The translations under genes were made by a program, and so were the position numbers. A stretch of DNA of 64,000 bases from DATFTE01 sp963840665. Its GTDB lineage: Bacteria > Acidobacteriota > Terriglobia > Terriglobales > Acidobacteriaceae. The stretch covers positions 682,001 through 746,000 of the forward strand of contig CAWIZO010000010.1 of assembly GCA_963840665.1 (NCBI GenBank), given 5' to 3'. Positions 44,557 to 52,976 of this stretch are shown one piece after another (position 1 is the stretch's first letter; every line of letters begins with the position of its first letter). The notes under the pieces were generated by a model. That model was not told the origin of the DNA. It was given only the letters and a program-made list of their open reading frames with translations, and did not search any database.

Positions 44557-45401
44557 TTTCCCCTCTCTGTTGATCGCTTTACATCGACTTTCCTGTTTGC
44601 CTTAGCTCGAAGTCTGGCTTTCACTTTCGGGTTGCGAAAGTATTCCCGCATGTAATCGCGTTTCTTTTTTTTGGTTTCTTGCTTGGACTGGTACTTGCGG
44701 AAGCGACAGGAATCGCTGCACACAACTTTCTTGTTGGTGTGCGCATAGAACCAGCGCTGGCAATCCGGTGCCGTACATCGGCGCAAGCGATCCAAGGAGC
44801 CGCCTTTAACGACTTCCATCAAGTTGTGTATCCTCAATAGTGCGAAGAACTCTCCGTCGGTTTGGTCCGTTGGGCGGAGGAGGGGCTCCCAACCCACCAG
44901 AGTCCGATACATCCCCTCGCTCGGTTCAAAGGTTACTTCCGGGTGGAATTCAAACTTGGAAAGCAGCTTATGCAGCTCGTGTTGGAGATCCGATTGACGC
45001 CGAAGTTCTGCCTTTACAAGCTTGTCAGCGAAGAACTCCCTCGTTGTGTAGCTCTTGCAGGCCTTAAGTTCTTTGATCAGGATCAAGACTTGCTCTACCC
45101 GGCCATCATGAGGAAGGGCCTGCCGCTGGCCCGTTTCATCGGGCAACGAGCACTTGTCGTTAAGGTAGCGCGCGAGCGATTCTGCAGTATGCCAAAGTTT
45201 TGCGACGGAGCGCTCACGTTGTATTACTTCCTCTTCCTGCTCATGCAGCCGCTTCGCACGCCTCAGTTCGCGACCCTCTAGAGGCTTTAGCTTTATCTTT
45301 ATCTCTCCCCGCCCCATTGGGGAGTCAGGCGCCGGTGGCCCCCCTAGCTGAAACTGGTAACGCAGTAGCAATAACTCTCTCTCAGTTAGCTCACGTTTCA
45401 T
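44553..45401 (-). CDS. element 1 zinc-finger (CGNR-like) protein, unknown function
   Basis: 282 residues. The first 200 residues are charged and helical (GRELRRAKRLHEQEEEVIQR). The C-terminal Cys4 finger (about 210-245) reads RRCTAPDCQRWFYAH.. CSDSCRFRKYQ and resembles the CGNR-type zinc finger found in DNA-binding regulators. A very basic tail follows. It is translationally coupled to the integrase downstream (4-bp overlap) and divergent from the excisionase genes. A shorter relative (200 residues) precedes the second integrase at 58531-59133. Role inferred: recombination accessory or regulator. Confidence 0.75.
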   Translation of the reverse strand: MKRELTERELLLLRYQFQLGGPPAPDSPMGRGEIKIKLKPLEGRELRRAKRLHEQEEEVIQRERSVAKLWHTAESLARYLNDKCSLPDETGQRQALPHDGRVEQVLILIKELKACKSYTTREFFADKLVKAELRRQSDLQHELHKLLSKFEFHPEVTFEPSEGMYRTLVGWEPLLRPTDQTDGEFFALLRIHNLMEVVKGGSLDRLRRCTAPDCQRWFYAHTNKKVVCSDSCRFRKYQSKQETKKKKRDYMREYFRNPKVKARLRAKANRKVDVKRSTERGK

Positions 45402-45550
45402 CGGTCACCCTCGCTTGGGCAACAAAACTAAACGATTTCTTATTGAAAACGTTGCACGCCAATGTATCGTGAGCTATCTTTTACCCATTGTTGCTCGCTG
45501 TCAAGCACGTTCTGATACTTCGAGCACATTCTTGCAGTAAGGAGATGGGA

Positions 45551-45757
45551 ATGAGCGAGGCACTTAAGAATCTGTACAGCATCGAGGATGCGGCGGAACG
45601 CCTAGGCGTGTCCCGTTTCACCGTCAGGCGTCTGGTTTATGGCTCTGAGTTGAAGTCGGTCAACGTGAACTCAAGGCGCATGATTCCCCGGCAGGAATTG
45701 GAGCGTGTCGAGCAGTTCGGTATCGGCAAGCCGCGCCAGCGGAAAGGGGCATGCTGA
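45551..45757 (+). CDS. excisionase-like helix-turn-helix protein (first of two)
   Basis: 68 residues with an excisionase/MerR-like winged HTH: YSIEDAAERLGVSRFTVRRL followed by the wing strip LKSVNVNSRRMIPRQELER. Such proteins bind DNA near attachment sites or act as element regulators. The start at 45551 is supported by AAGGAGA 6 nt upstream. The stop is immediately followed by the ATG of the next gene, so the two are coupled. Confidence 0.85.
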   Translation: MSEALKNLYSIEDAAERLGVSRFTVRRLVYGSELKSVNVNSRRMIPRQELERVEQFGIGKPRQRKGAC

Positions 45758-45958
45758 ATGCAAAGCCTTGATCAGTTGCTTTCGGTGGAAGAGGCGGCAC
45801 GGAAGTTGGGCGGTATCAGCAAATGGACCGTTCACGCCTGGCTTAGCCAGGGCAAGCTCAAGCGCACGAAAGTCGGCGGGCGCACAATGATTCGAGAGTC
45901 GGAACTTGCCAGGGTAATTCAGGACGGAGGCAAGTCGGCGGCCCCGCGCCGCAGCTAA
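45758..45958 (+). CDS. excisionase-like helix-turn-helix protein (second of two)
   Basis: 66 residues, LLSVEEAARKLGGISKWTVH, AWLSQGKLKRTKVGGRTMIR: the helix-turn-helix_17/excisionase pattern. About 52 of 60 aligned residues match the protein at 59182-59385 by eye, linking the two elements. Starts directly after the previous stop codon. Confidence 0.88.
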   Translation: MQSLDQLLSVEEAARKLGGISKWTVHAWLSQGKLKRTKVGGRTMIRESELARVIQDGGKSAAPRRS

Positions 45959-45970
45959 GGCAAAGGCTCG

Positions 45971-46570
45971 ATGTCGAACGTACTCCGCGATCAAGGGCCG
46001 TACTTCAGCATTCCGGCTGAGTTCGTGGTTTCCGGGTGCCTGCGCGATATCTCTCCTTCTGCGGTCAAGTTGTACGTGGTGCTGCACTACTTTGCCCAGA
46101 AACACACGGCGGTTAGGTTGGAGTTCTCGAACGCAGAATTGCGGAACTATACGGGCCTCGATACAAAAAGCATTCAAACGGCTCGCAAGCTGCTTTGTGA
46201 TCTGAACCTAATGAGGACGCTAAAGGGTGCGCTTGGCGTCTACACCTACACGCTCCTGAATCAGAAGACTGGCGAAGCTCTACCGGCCCCCCAAGGCCGG
46301 ACAGGCCTTAGGCGATATCACAGCGCACCAAGAGAACATCCCAAGCGACAGCCCGTGAAGCCCGCTACTGAGCCCAGGCGGGAGTCCACGCCCATTGACG
46401 CCGTGAGCCGACGGAACAATCCGGCTCCGTTTAGCTGCTTCTCCTGTAAAGGCTCGGAGTCGTGGTCCCGAGGAACCGATCAAGTCTGCGTGCGTTGTCA
46501 CCCCGACCCGCAATCGCCCCTTAGGCAGACGAGAACTTCTTCTGTTACGGCGGCGGAAGTGGGGTTCTGA
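45971..46570 (+). CDS. winged-helix protein with C-terminal zinc ribbon (element 1)
   Basis: 199 residues. N-terminal part (1-100) looks like a replication-initiator or phage-type winged helix (SAVKLYVVLHYFAQKH, FSNAELRNYTGLDTKSIQTA, RKLLCDLNLMRTLKG). The C-terminal Cys4 ribbon is FSCFSCKGSESWSRG..CVRCHPD. Twelve bp after the second excisionase-like gene, same operon. It may be a replication or transcription factor of the element; no catalytic motif is visible. The counterpart in element 2 (59431-60390) is longer and diverged. Confidence 0.7.
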   Translation: MSNVLRDQGPYFSIPAEFVVSGCLRDISPSAVKLYVVLHYFAQKHTAVRLEFSNAELRNYTGLDTKSIQTARKLLCDLNLMRTLKGALGVYTYTLLNQKTGEALPAPQGRTGLRRYHSAPREHPKRQPVKPATEPRRESTPIDAVSRRNNPAPFSCFSCKGSESWSRGTDQVCVRCHPDPQSPLRQTRTSSVTAAEVGF

Positions 46571-46712
46571 TGGGAAAAATTCCCATTCCGTATCGGAAGC
46601 TTTCCTGTCCAGGTTCGGAAAATTTCCAACTCGCCTCCGTCCAAGCCCTTGGATTTATTGCGAGTTGCCGGATTCACTGCATTCTTAAAGACCTCTTAAG
46701 AAGGAAGTCTTA
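46569..46712 (+). CDS. possible 47-residue protein coupled to the winged-helix gene
   Basis: The ATG overlaps the preceding stop (TGATG), suggesting coupling; product starts GKIPIPYRKLSCPGSENF. No motif or homologue recognised; it may be fortuitous. Confidence 0.2.
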
Positions 46713-46725
46713 ATGGAGGAGGGAG

Positions 46726-46869
46726 ATGGCGATCTGCGCTTGCCGACTTGTTACTAGTAATCAATTAAAATTACATCAGGTCTGTTGCCCCCCCGCGACC
46801 GATCAACTTTTCGAAGTCCCACCGAAGGCCCCTGTACGGCAGGGTCGGAACGAAAAAGAGACTCCTTAA
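46726..46869 (+). CDS. possible 47-residue Cys-containing protein
   Basis: An unusually strong Shine-Dalgarno (GGAGGAGG, 46715-46722) stands just before the ATG. The product begins AICACRLVTSNQLKLHQVCC. No family known. Support is only the ribosome binding site and position in the element operon. Confidence 0.25.
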   Translation: MAICACRLVTSNQLKLHQVCCPPATDQLFEVPPKAPVRQGRNEKETP

Positions 46870-46888
46870 TGCTTTGAGACGTTTCCTG

Positions 46889-47030
46889 AATCGCCGCAAA
46901 TGCGTCACGGCGGCCCTAGAAACGCGAGGTGACGGATGAGACAGAGCAGAGACCGGCTGAACGACATTCGAGCCTGCAAAGCCTGCGGAAAGCATTTTCG
47001 AGCAAAGAGGGAATGGCAAAAGCAGTGTAG
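46889..47030 (+). repeat. duplicated DNA segment shared with 60573-60714
   Basis: About 140 bp, including 47 bp upstream of the start codon and two thirds of the 54-residue gene, are nearly identical to 60573-60714. Conservation of the non-coding leader as well as the gene points to recent common origin of the two elements. Confidence 0.85.
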
Positions 47031-47100
47031 CCAGCGCTGCCGTCAGCGCGCGTATGCTCGCCGACTGGCCTTCGTGACTCTGAATTATTGCGGGGCGTAG
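46936..47100 (+). CDS. 54-residue Cys4 zinc-binding protein (element 1 copy)
   Basis: Small basic protein with CKACGKHF..CSQRCRQRAY, a C-x2-C...C-x3-C zinc motif, and a basic body. 47 of 54 residues match the copy at 60620-60784 by eye. Upstream GAGGTGACGG acts as ribosome binding site. It resembles the zinc motif in the other element proteins and may bind DNA or RNA; function unknown. Confidence 0.75.
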   Translation: MRQSRDRLNDIRACKACGKHFRAKREWQKQCSQRCRQRAYARRLAFVTLNYCGA

Positions 47101-47428
47101 AGCCTAAAAGGACAGTTCGGTACCACCCAGTTCTCGGAGACATTGAAGTTTCCTTCTTTAATGGGGTCCGCATAATCCTGCTCCAGATTGACAACTTTTG
47201 CCGAATCTGACTACGAAAAGCCGTGTCAGAAAAGAAGTTTTCAACTTTATCAGCATTGTGTCTAGGGGATAGGCAGAGAATTCGCGCAAGCTACCGAAAC
47301 GTTTCGGCGAAAGCACCGAATCCATCACCGAAGTCTGGGAACGTGGCAGGAGAGTCGGGGTCAATGAGTGAAATCGGGATTTTTCGACAGTTGAAAAGGG
47401 AGTCGAGAGCGAGACAGATTTGCGTATA
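47101..47428. other. intergenic right end of element 1
   Basis: No gene. Positions 47357-47392 share about 31 of 37 bases with 32206-32242 around TCAATGAGTGAAAT..CGACAG, a possible dispersed repeat end. A copy of the tRNA-Lys 3' end was not found here. Confidence 0.4.
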
Positions 47429-47587
47429 ATGCCTCGCATGCGCTCTCGGGTGGCGCAGATCGCAGTATCAATCTCCTGCCTGGCAGGATTCTGCCTGTGG
47501 GCACAGGTAATTCAACCCGCCAGCGCACCCGTCATTCCTGCCGCCGTACCTTGCCCGGTTCCCCATAACCACCATCAGAGTGGCTGA
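47429..47587 (+). CDS. possible small secreted peptide
   Basis: 52 codons (or 49 from ATG 47438) with a signal-peptide-like start (RVAQIAVSISCLAGFCLWAQ) and a Pro/His-rich remainder. It overlaps the antisense gene at 47532 by 56 bp. A TATAAT at 47425-47430 overlaps the first ATG, which favours the second start. Confidence 0.3.
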   Translation: MPRMRSRVAQIAVSISCLAGFCLWAQVIQPASAPVIPAAVPCPVPHNHHQSG

Positions 47588-47849
47588 CTCGATGACTTGG
47601 TAATTCTCGGCAACCGCGCGGGCCAGCCGCTGAACTACGGTGGCTGCAGTCATCGGTCTTTTCCCCAAGGTCGCACTGTGGGCAAACGGCCAAAGGAATG
47701 ACCCATGCTTTCCCGTCAGGTTCCAGCGTGAAAAATGTGCTATTGACAATCATAACCATCGAGCCGCATTTGCAGCAGCGAGGGGAAACCGGGCGCGACC
47801 TGAGAGTCTCGAATAGCTCTTCAACAATGCTATCGTTTGGGGCTGACAT
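47532..47849 (-). CDS. small zinc-ribbon-like protein, possibly frameshifted
   Basis: 105 residues. The first 65 look genuine: APNDSIVEELFETLRSRPVS then CCKCGSMVMI and VCPQCDLGEK, two CxxC knuckles of a zinc ribbon. After GEK the frame loses character, while another frame continues plausibly (RPMTAATVVQRLARAVAENY, ending near 47470), so a frameshift near 47650 is likely. Function unknown; similar small CxxC proteins occur in the same region. Confidence 0.5.
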   Translation of the reverse strand: MSAPNDSIVEELFETLRSRPVSPRCCKCGSMVMIVNSTFFTLEPDGKAWVIPLAVCPQCDLGEKTDDCSHRSSAAGPRGCRELPSHRVSHSDGGYGEPGKVRRQE

Positions 47850-48031
47850 CTTCTGATGCTATGGCCGAAGCCCGAATCGCCGCTGCTCATTAGTGCTCAC
47901 ATTTGGTGCGTAACAGCTCATTTATTTGTGCGGCTCGAAAAGGAGAGGGCAGTATCCTTTAGCTCATACACATTTCTCCGCCGTGCCCCGCCGTGGGTCT
48001 CTTGTGCAACTCTTCGCTATTCGAGGCCGAC

Positions 48032-48247
48032 ATGCCATTGGTCCCGGGAAGCCCCATCATTCACTGCCCATACTGCAAAAAACCTGTCCTCCTTACAGTT
48101 TGCGTGGCTGACGACACAGGGTCGCCCCTTCCATTCGGATTGCTGGGTGGCTCATTCAGGGGCACAGGACAGTGTAGAGAAGAAACCTTAACCCTTGGAT
48201 ACCCGTACGAAGAACGGCTCGAAGTTTGGAGTGCTTCGCAAGATTAG
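48032..48247 (+). CDS. small CxxC protein, hypothetical
   Basis: 71 residues, PLVPGSPIIHCPYCKKPVLL, one visible zinc knuckle (CPYC) and a hydrophilic C-terminus. The start at 48032 was chosen as the ATG next to the motif. No homologue recognised. Confidence 0.45.
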   Translation: MPLVPGSPIIHCPYCKKPVLLTVCVADDTGSPLPFGLLGGSFRGTGQCREETLTLGYPYEERLEVWSASQD

Positions 48248-48257
48248 AAATGCGATT

Positions 48258-48632
48258 TCAAGAAGCGGGTTCGAGCAATGTGTGAATCTTGCTAACGAGC
48301 ACCGCAGTTGATTCGTTCTTCGATACGACTGAGGCAGCGCCCGCAGATAGTGCGGCTTGCTTAAGCTGTTGAGTATCGAAATTCGTAAACATGAGCAATG
48401 GAACTCGCGGCAGGAGCCGTGTCAGTTCGCGAGCCGCTTCAAGCCCGTTCATAACCGGCATAGAAAGATCGAGCAGTATTAGGTCTGGCCTCAAGCGTTG
48501 CGCTTTCTCTATTGCATCCAGCCCGTTGGCAGCCTCACCGGAAACCTCCCACCCGTCCTGCTGCTCCAGCACTTCGCGCACGGCTTTGCGAACGGGATCA
48601 CTATCGTCGACAATGAGGATACGCTTCGACAC
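48258..48632 (-). CDS. single-domain response regulator (receiver)
   Basis: 124 residues, a stand-alone CheY-like receiver: acidic pair in ILIVDDSDPVRK, phosphoacceptor D55 in LILLDLSMPV, conserved Thr/Lys region (LLMFTNFDTQQ, SVVSKNES). The start is GTG at 48630-48632 with AGAGGA 6 nt upstream; an ORF extension to 48845 has no coding character. No output domain, so it probably relays phosphate or binds a partner; related receivers lie at 52631 (broken) and 55982. Confidence 0.85.
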   Translation of the reverse strand: MSKRILIVDDSDPVRKAVREVLEQQDGWEVSGEAANGLDAIEKAQRLRPDLILLDLSMPVMNGLEAARELTRLLPRVPLLMFTNFDTQQLKQAALSAGAASVVSKNESTAVLVSKIHTLLEPAS

Positions 48633-49589
48633 CCAATTCCTCTCGCACCCGACGGCGTTGGATTTCTTGCATTGGCGGTTAGAGAACTGTGTTCCCGTCA
48701 AGGTTGCCCTTAGATGAATTACCCCTGCAGACTCAACGTATTGGGATTGCAATCGACGCCGCAATTTCCTCGCTCGACGAACGATCAATGTGGCACGAGG
48801 AGACTCTCGCGTCAACCGGGTTTGCATTCCGAGGCTGCTCGCCACGGATAGCTCCTAGTTGGCGAAAAATCTCGATTACTCTCATTGACCCTCCCAGGTC
48901 GTCAGTGGCACAGCGTACCACCCAGAAAATTCATCCCAGACTTGCGGCAAGGCGCGAGTGCAAATAAGCCCGGAGCGTTTGGCGAAGGGGTAGCCTCGGC
49001 CCTTTGAGGGCGGGGTCCCCGAAGTCCGCATCCGCCGAATTGAAGGAGTATCGGCCAAAAGCCCCTCCCTTTGGATCAAGGGCATTCATATCACGCTGCA
49101 ATATGCGGAACTGGGTGGTATTTGGGTACCCATTTCCCTCGATGCCATTGATACAGTCCGGTTCTTAGGGGAGTACACACTTGCTGGCCTCAATATCCAA
49201 GCTCCCGATCCGACATCCACTGCACCGAATCGCCACGCGCAATGATTTTCGGGGTTGTCGACTAAACTGAAATCCCGGTTGCCTTGCAGGTCCTCTTGAT
49301 GACCGGAGGCAGCGCAAGGTTCAAACAAATGCGCTACTCGCTGGAATTTCTCCGCAAGTGAAGCAGACTACTCCTGGACACCCGGCCCCCGCTCCCGCAA
49401 GACGTTCCGCGTCGCGTCGCCCCCCGTCAGAATTTCGGGTATCCAACTCTCTGAAACCAAACGCAAATAAAATCTTGCGGTTCCTCCGTTCGCCACGCCA
49501 TAATTACTGATAACCCTCCTTACTTTTTGGCTTCATTTTTCATAGGCCTGCGGTTTCTGGGCGAGCTTTATACTCGAACCAGCCAGTTT
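48633..49589. other. about 950 bp without a supported gene
   Basis: Neither strand shows an ORF with domain-like or periodic character. It may hold decayed sequence of the accessory region. Confidence 0.4.
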
Positions 49590-50263
49590 ATGAGTGTCAA
49601 GAAGAAGCGCGATTTTGACCCCAATACATTTCTTGCCATCATCGGCGAGGGCAGGAAGATTGTGCCTTTTCAAAAGAAGCAAATCATCTTCGCCCAGGGG
49701 GACGCCTGCGATGCAGTGTTTTACATCCAGAAGGGCAACGTTAAAGACTCACCATTGTCTCCAAGTCTGGCAAAGAAGCCACAGTAGCAATACTCGATGC
49801 GGGCGATTTTTTCGGAGAAGGCGGACTTGCAGGTCAGCCTCTTCGCATGGGGTCTGCAACGGCGATGACAGATTGCGAACTCCTGCGAATCGAGAAAAAG
49901 GCAATGATGCTTGCGCTCCACCAAGAACATGCATTGTCCGACCTGTTCACGGCATATCTTTTGGGACGGCACATTCGATACGAGGCGGATTTAGTTGACC
50001 AACTCTTCAACTCCAGCGAAAAGCGATTGGCTCGGACGCTGCTTCTGTTAGCGCATTTCGGTAAGGAAGGTAGACCGGAGAAGGTAATCCCCAAAATAAG
50101 TCAGGAGACTCTGGCAGAGATGGTGGGCACAACGCGCTCACGCATCAGTTTTTTCATGAACCGGTTTAGAAAGTTGGGTTTCATTAAGTACAACGGTGAG
50201 CTGGAAATCCACAGTTCACTACTAAGCGTCGTACTGCACGATTCGCCTGACGAAGGCGCGTGA
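49590..50263 (+). pseudogene. Crp/Fnr-family regulator gene broken by a frameshift
   Basis: The N-terminal cyclic-nucleotide-binding-like part (KIVPFQKKQIIFAQGDACDA, VFYIQKGNVK) reads in the frame ending at 49787. From about 49745 the next frame continues exactly as the family does (LTIVSKSGKEATVAILDAGD, FFGEGGLAGQPLRMGSATAM) through the Crp-type HTH (ISQETLAEMVGTTRSRISFF) to the stop at 50263. The shift lies in GTTAAAGACTC (49740-49750). The C-terminal part alone might be translated from ATG 49847. Start at 49590 (SVKKKRDFDPN). Confidence 0.85.
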
Positions 50264-50377
50264 TATACTCCTAAAAGTGGGGCGGTTTCCACTTTTCTCC
50301 TCTTTCAGATCCTCTGAACTAAGCAGTCCATCTGATGTTTTTTTCTCCCCTTAGCCTCCGATGAAAGAGGCAGAACC

Positions 50378-50593
50378 ATGGCTTTTGAAGCGCTTCTGGA
50401 CGAAGTCGACCAACTTCACAACGTCAGTGCACGTCTTGGGGGATTAGCGGAAAACCATCCGCCCGTTTTAGAGGCACTCTTAACTATTGCGGGAAACGTG
50501 CGTAGCATGGCCACGGTCTTAGCGGTTCTGGTGGTGACAAAGCTGCAGGGCGGTGATGGCCACACTTTAACCCCTGCAACGAAGCCCGTCTAA
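50378..50593 (+). CDS. small hypothetical protein
   Basis: 71 residues: AFEALLDEVDQLHNVSARLG, then a hydrophobic stretch (MATVLAVLVVTKL) that could be an amphipathic or membrane helix. AGAGG precedes the ATG. No family recognised; independent of neighbours. Confidence 0.5.
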   Translation: MAFEALLDEVDQLHNVSARLGGLAENHPPVLEALLTIAGNVRSMATVLAVLVVTKLQGGDGHTLTPATKPV

Positions 50594-50614
50594 TCAGTTA
50601 CAGGTTGGGTAGTC

Positions 50615-51295
50615 TCACCTTACGGCATTCGAAGTCTTTGGTTCGGCTGTGACCGTGACCTTAACGTGAGCACCCTTTTTGAGCTTCACATCATCGCCGT
50701 GCTCATCAGTTAACGTATTCTCAATACGGAGATCCCGATGCCGGTGGTCGGTCCGGTCAACGGCAATCTGTGCCTTTTCCGGTTGGCTCGGACGTCGAGA
50801 CGGGATGATTTTGTCGACGGTTCCTGGCATGGTGGTACTTGGCTGTTCTCGAATGCGCGCAGTATCTAAATTCAGTTCGGCTATTCTTGCAGACCTAGCC
50901 ATGCGCGGCTTTGCCATTTCCTTCTTGACGCTGGCACGTGTCGCTTGGTCGGATTGTTTCTTGACTTTATTACGCGGCATTTTCCGGAAGCCAAGCGGTC
51001 CCATTCGGCGCAGCTCCGACCCAGATTTCGCTAATTGAGTGTCGCCCAGCTTGCGGGCTTTCGTCGCCGTCTTTCGCCGAGTGCGTGCCGTCTTCCGAGA
51101 TGATGTCACACTTTTTCTCGCTTTGAATGCGGCCTCAACCGTAGATGGCAGTTCCAGCTTGGGCTGTTTCGCAGTGCGATGGTGACCATGGCGCAGCGGT
51201 TGGATGCGCGCAGCCTCCTCTTCCGTCCGCAGCTTTGTTTCTCTACCTTTTTGGCGCTCGCCCTCAAGATATGCCGGAATCGTTTTAGTTGTCAT
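50615..51295 (-). CDS. basic hypothetical protein
   Basis: 226 residues, very rich in Lys, Arg and Ala in the first 150 (KSVTSSRKTARTRRKTATKA), with a more ordered C-terminal part (IENTLTDEHGDDVKLKKGAH followed by VKVTVTAEP) that looks like a small beta domain conserved in style with other acidobacterial proteins. It may bind nucleic acid through its basic part (inferred). No known motif. Confidence 0.6.
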   Translation of the reverse strand: MTTKTIPAYLEGERQKGRETKLRTEEEAARIQPLRHGHHRTAKQPKLELPSTVEAAFKARKSVTSSRKTARTRRKTATKARKLGDTQLAKSGSELRRMGPLGFRKMPRNKVKKQSDQATRASVKKEMAKPRMARSARIAELNLDTARIREQPSTTMPGTVDKIIPSRRPSQPEKAQIAVDRTDHRHRDLRIENTLTDEHGDDVKLKKGAHVKVTVTAEPKTSNAVR

Positions 51296-51461
51296 AGCCA
51301 GAGTGTGGCAGATCTAGCTCCTTCAAGCTGTCCAATTTTGGCCACTTCCGTGACGATTCATGGGAGGATTTGTCAGCCTTTCCCCAACCCTGAAAGCCGG
51401 AGCAAAGTAGGGGCCATGAGGCTCACACCAGCGGCTACCTGCGTCGGTACTCTACTCTTCC

Positions 51462-51530
51462 TTAAACCGCGCTGCGCCGGCCGCTCAGTAAGTTAATGAC
51501 CAGAACGACCAATCCCACAACGAGTAGCAA
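51462..51530 (-). CDS. possible 22-residue membrane peptide
   Basis: TTG start at 51530 with AGGAGG 10 nt upstream encodes LLVVGLVVLVINLLSGRRSAV, one transmembrane helix plus a basic end, reminiscent of the tiny lmo0937-type membrane peptides. Too short for certainty. Confidence 0.35.
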   Translation of the reverse strand: MLLVVGLVVLVINLLSGRRSAV

Positions 51531-52630
51531 GTGGATCAAGCCTCCTGTGTGCTCCTTTGCGAGCAATGAATTCCGAAACTGATCAAGGGTGGGCCCTGTG
51601 TGTAATCTTACGTGTTAGGTGAGCGTCCCGTCCGGTGTGAAAGACGCATGGTACTGGTGAGACGTTTTCCGGCGGTCTTGCCGCATTTGCGGCGCCTCGA
51701 CGATTTGTTGGTTGGCAATTCTTTCCCTAAGATGCAAACTTCGATGACCTGCCCGCAAAGAAAGTGTAGGCCTTTCCGGGATGTGTCAATCTCCCCGTCT
51801 GCGGAGTCGAAATCGCATTAAAGGGGTGAACCGACTTGATCGAACGGAGCTAACGGTGGCCTCGATGAAATAGACGCGTGCAGCTCGGAAAAATATTAGG
51901 AAAGCAGCGTCGGCTGCAAAAAGAAAACGAACAATGCTCATTTGCCGAAATCGCTACGGACGGCGCTCGGCAAACCGCCTCATCAGTAGCTAGAAAAAAG
52001 CGACAGGCGTCTCGCTACGGAATTCGTCCGGGCCAGCAAGAGAAAAGGTTTCTCGGGATAAGTCAAAACCGCTCAACCGTAAAATGCATGAGGCAGTGTC
52101 GGCCAACTCGGGATCTTGACACGTAGCACGAGCATTTGCTTTTCAACCGCTTCCAACCCAATCGCAGCTTCGCGCGGAGATAATCCACTCGGAGGACTCT
52201 AATAGCGTCCGCAGACCGTTCCGAACGGCCTCGTGATCATCGACAATAACAATTCTCAGAGGTCACCGAGGTCTTCCGATACTCACTCCCACCTCGTTCG
52301 CCTACCTGGGCAAGCAGCGATATCATTGCAAAATTAAGCTTCGCTCGCCATACAGCAACTTCCGCCAGACTTAGGACCGACGTTAACCTTCTTTTTTCTG
52401 CGCAAAAGGCATTTTAGCTAGAAGGATTCTCTTCAATCAAAAACTGAAAGCCGATAAGCCATAACCTGAGCCGGATCAATCAGCCAAATCTTGTAGGCGC
52501 TGTAGGGTGAGTGCTGTATGCGGCATTCGTTTCGCGATCCCCGTATTGTCCGTGCGATTGAGCGTATACTCCTGATTCAGTGCAAGGATCAAGTTCAGTG
52601 CAAGGGGCAAGCTTGGGTGGTGTTTTGTGT
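51531..52630. other. gene-poor stretch with decayed sequence
   Basis: 1.1 kb without an intact gene; the only recognisable content is a response-regulator remnant at 52100-52259. Confidence 0.5.
52100..52259 (-). pseudogene. response regulator remnant
   Basis: LRIVIVDDHEAVRNGLRTLL is a typical NarL-type receiver start; after ESSEWIIS the frame breaks, and a second frame continues with AAIGLEAVEKQ. The phosphoacceptor region and everything after it are missing. No start codon remains. Confidence 0.7.
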
Positions 52631-52976
52631 CGGTACTTGTTCTCCTCGTTGACGACAGCGAAGCCGTCGTGCGCGAACTCCGCTCCCTATTGTTGTCGTT
52701 AAACCCGGGTGGCTTGTGTGCGGGGAGGGGATAAACGGTGTTGAAGCCGTTGAGAAGGCGAGATCCCCGAGGCCTGATCTCATTCTCTTGGACATCTCCA
52801 TGCCTCAAATGAATGGGATCGAGGCAACCCGAATCATCCGCCGGGAAGTTCCTGAATCTGCGGTTATCCTGATGAGTCAGAATGATCCGATAATCGTTCT
52901 AGGCAAGCGGAAGCGGAGCGAGCGGATATCTCGCCAAGTCCGATCTCGCTCTCAATTTGGTGACCGTTATGAATAG
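52631..52976 (+). pseudogene. receiver domain broken by two frameshifts, upstream of and in frame with the histidine kinase
   Basis: The first frame from GTG 52631 gives SVLVLLVDDSEAVVRELRSL. Near 52715 coding moves to a second frame (GVEAVEKARSPRPDLILLDI, with the phosphoacceptor Asp in LLDISMPQM). Near 52900 it moves to a third (ASGYLAKSDLALNLVTVMNR), which is the frame of the histidine kinase at 52957. So receiver and kinase were probably one hybrid gene, now split by decay. Confidence 0.75.

Noticed and set aside
48689..49328. short ORFs in the 48.7-49.3 kb gap
   Set aside because: No coding periodicity, ribosome binding site or motif; both strands equally poor.
50615..51295. histone H1-like or RNA-binding protein assignment for the basic protein
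   Set aside because: High Lys/Arg content alone is not enough; no repeated AAKK-type motif or known fold is visible.
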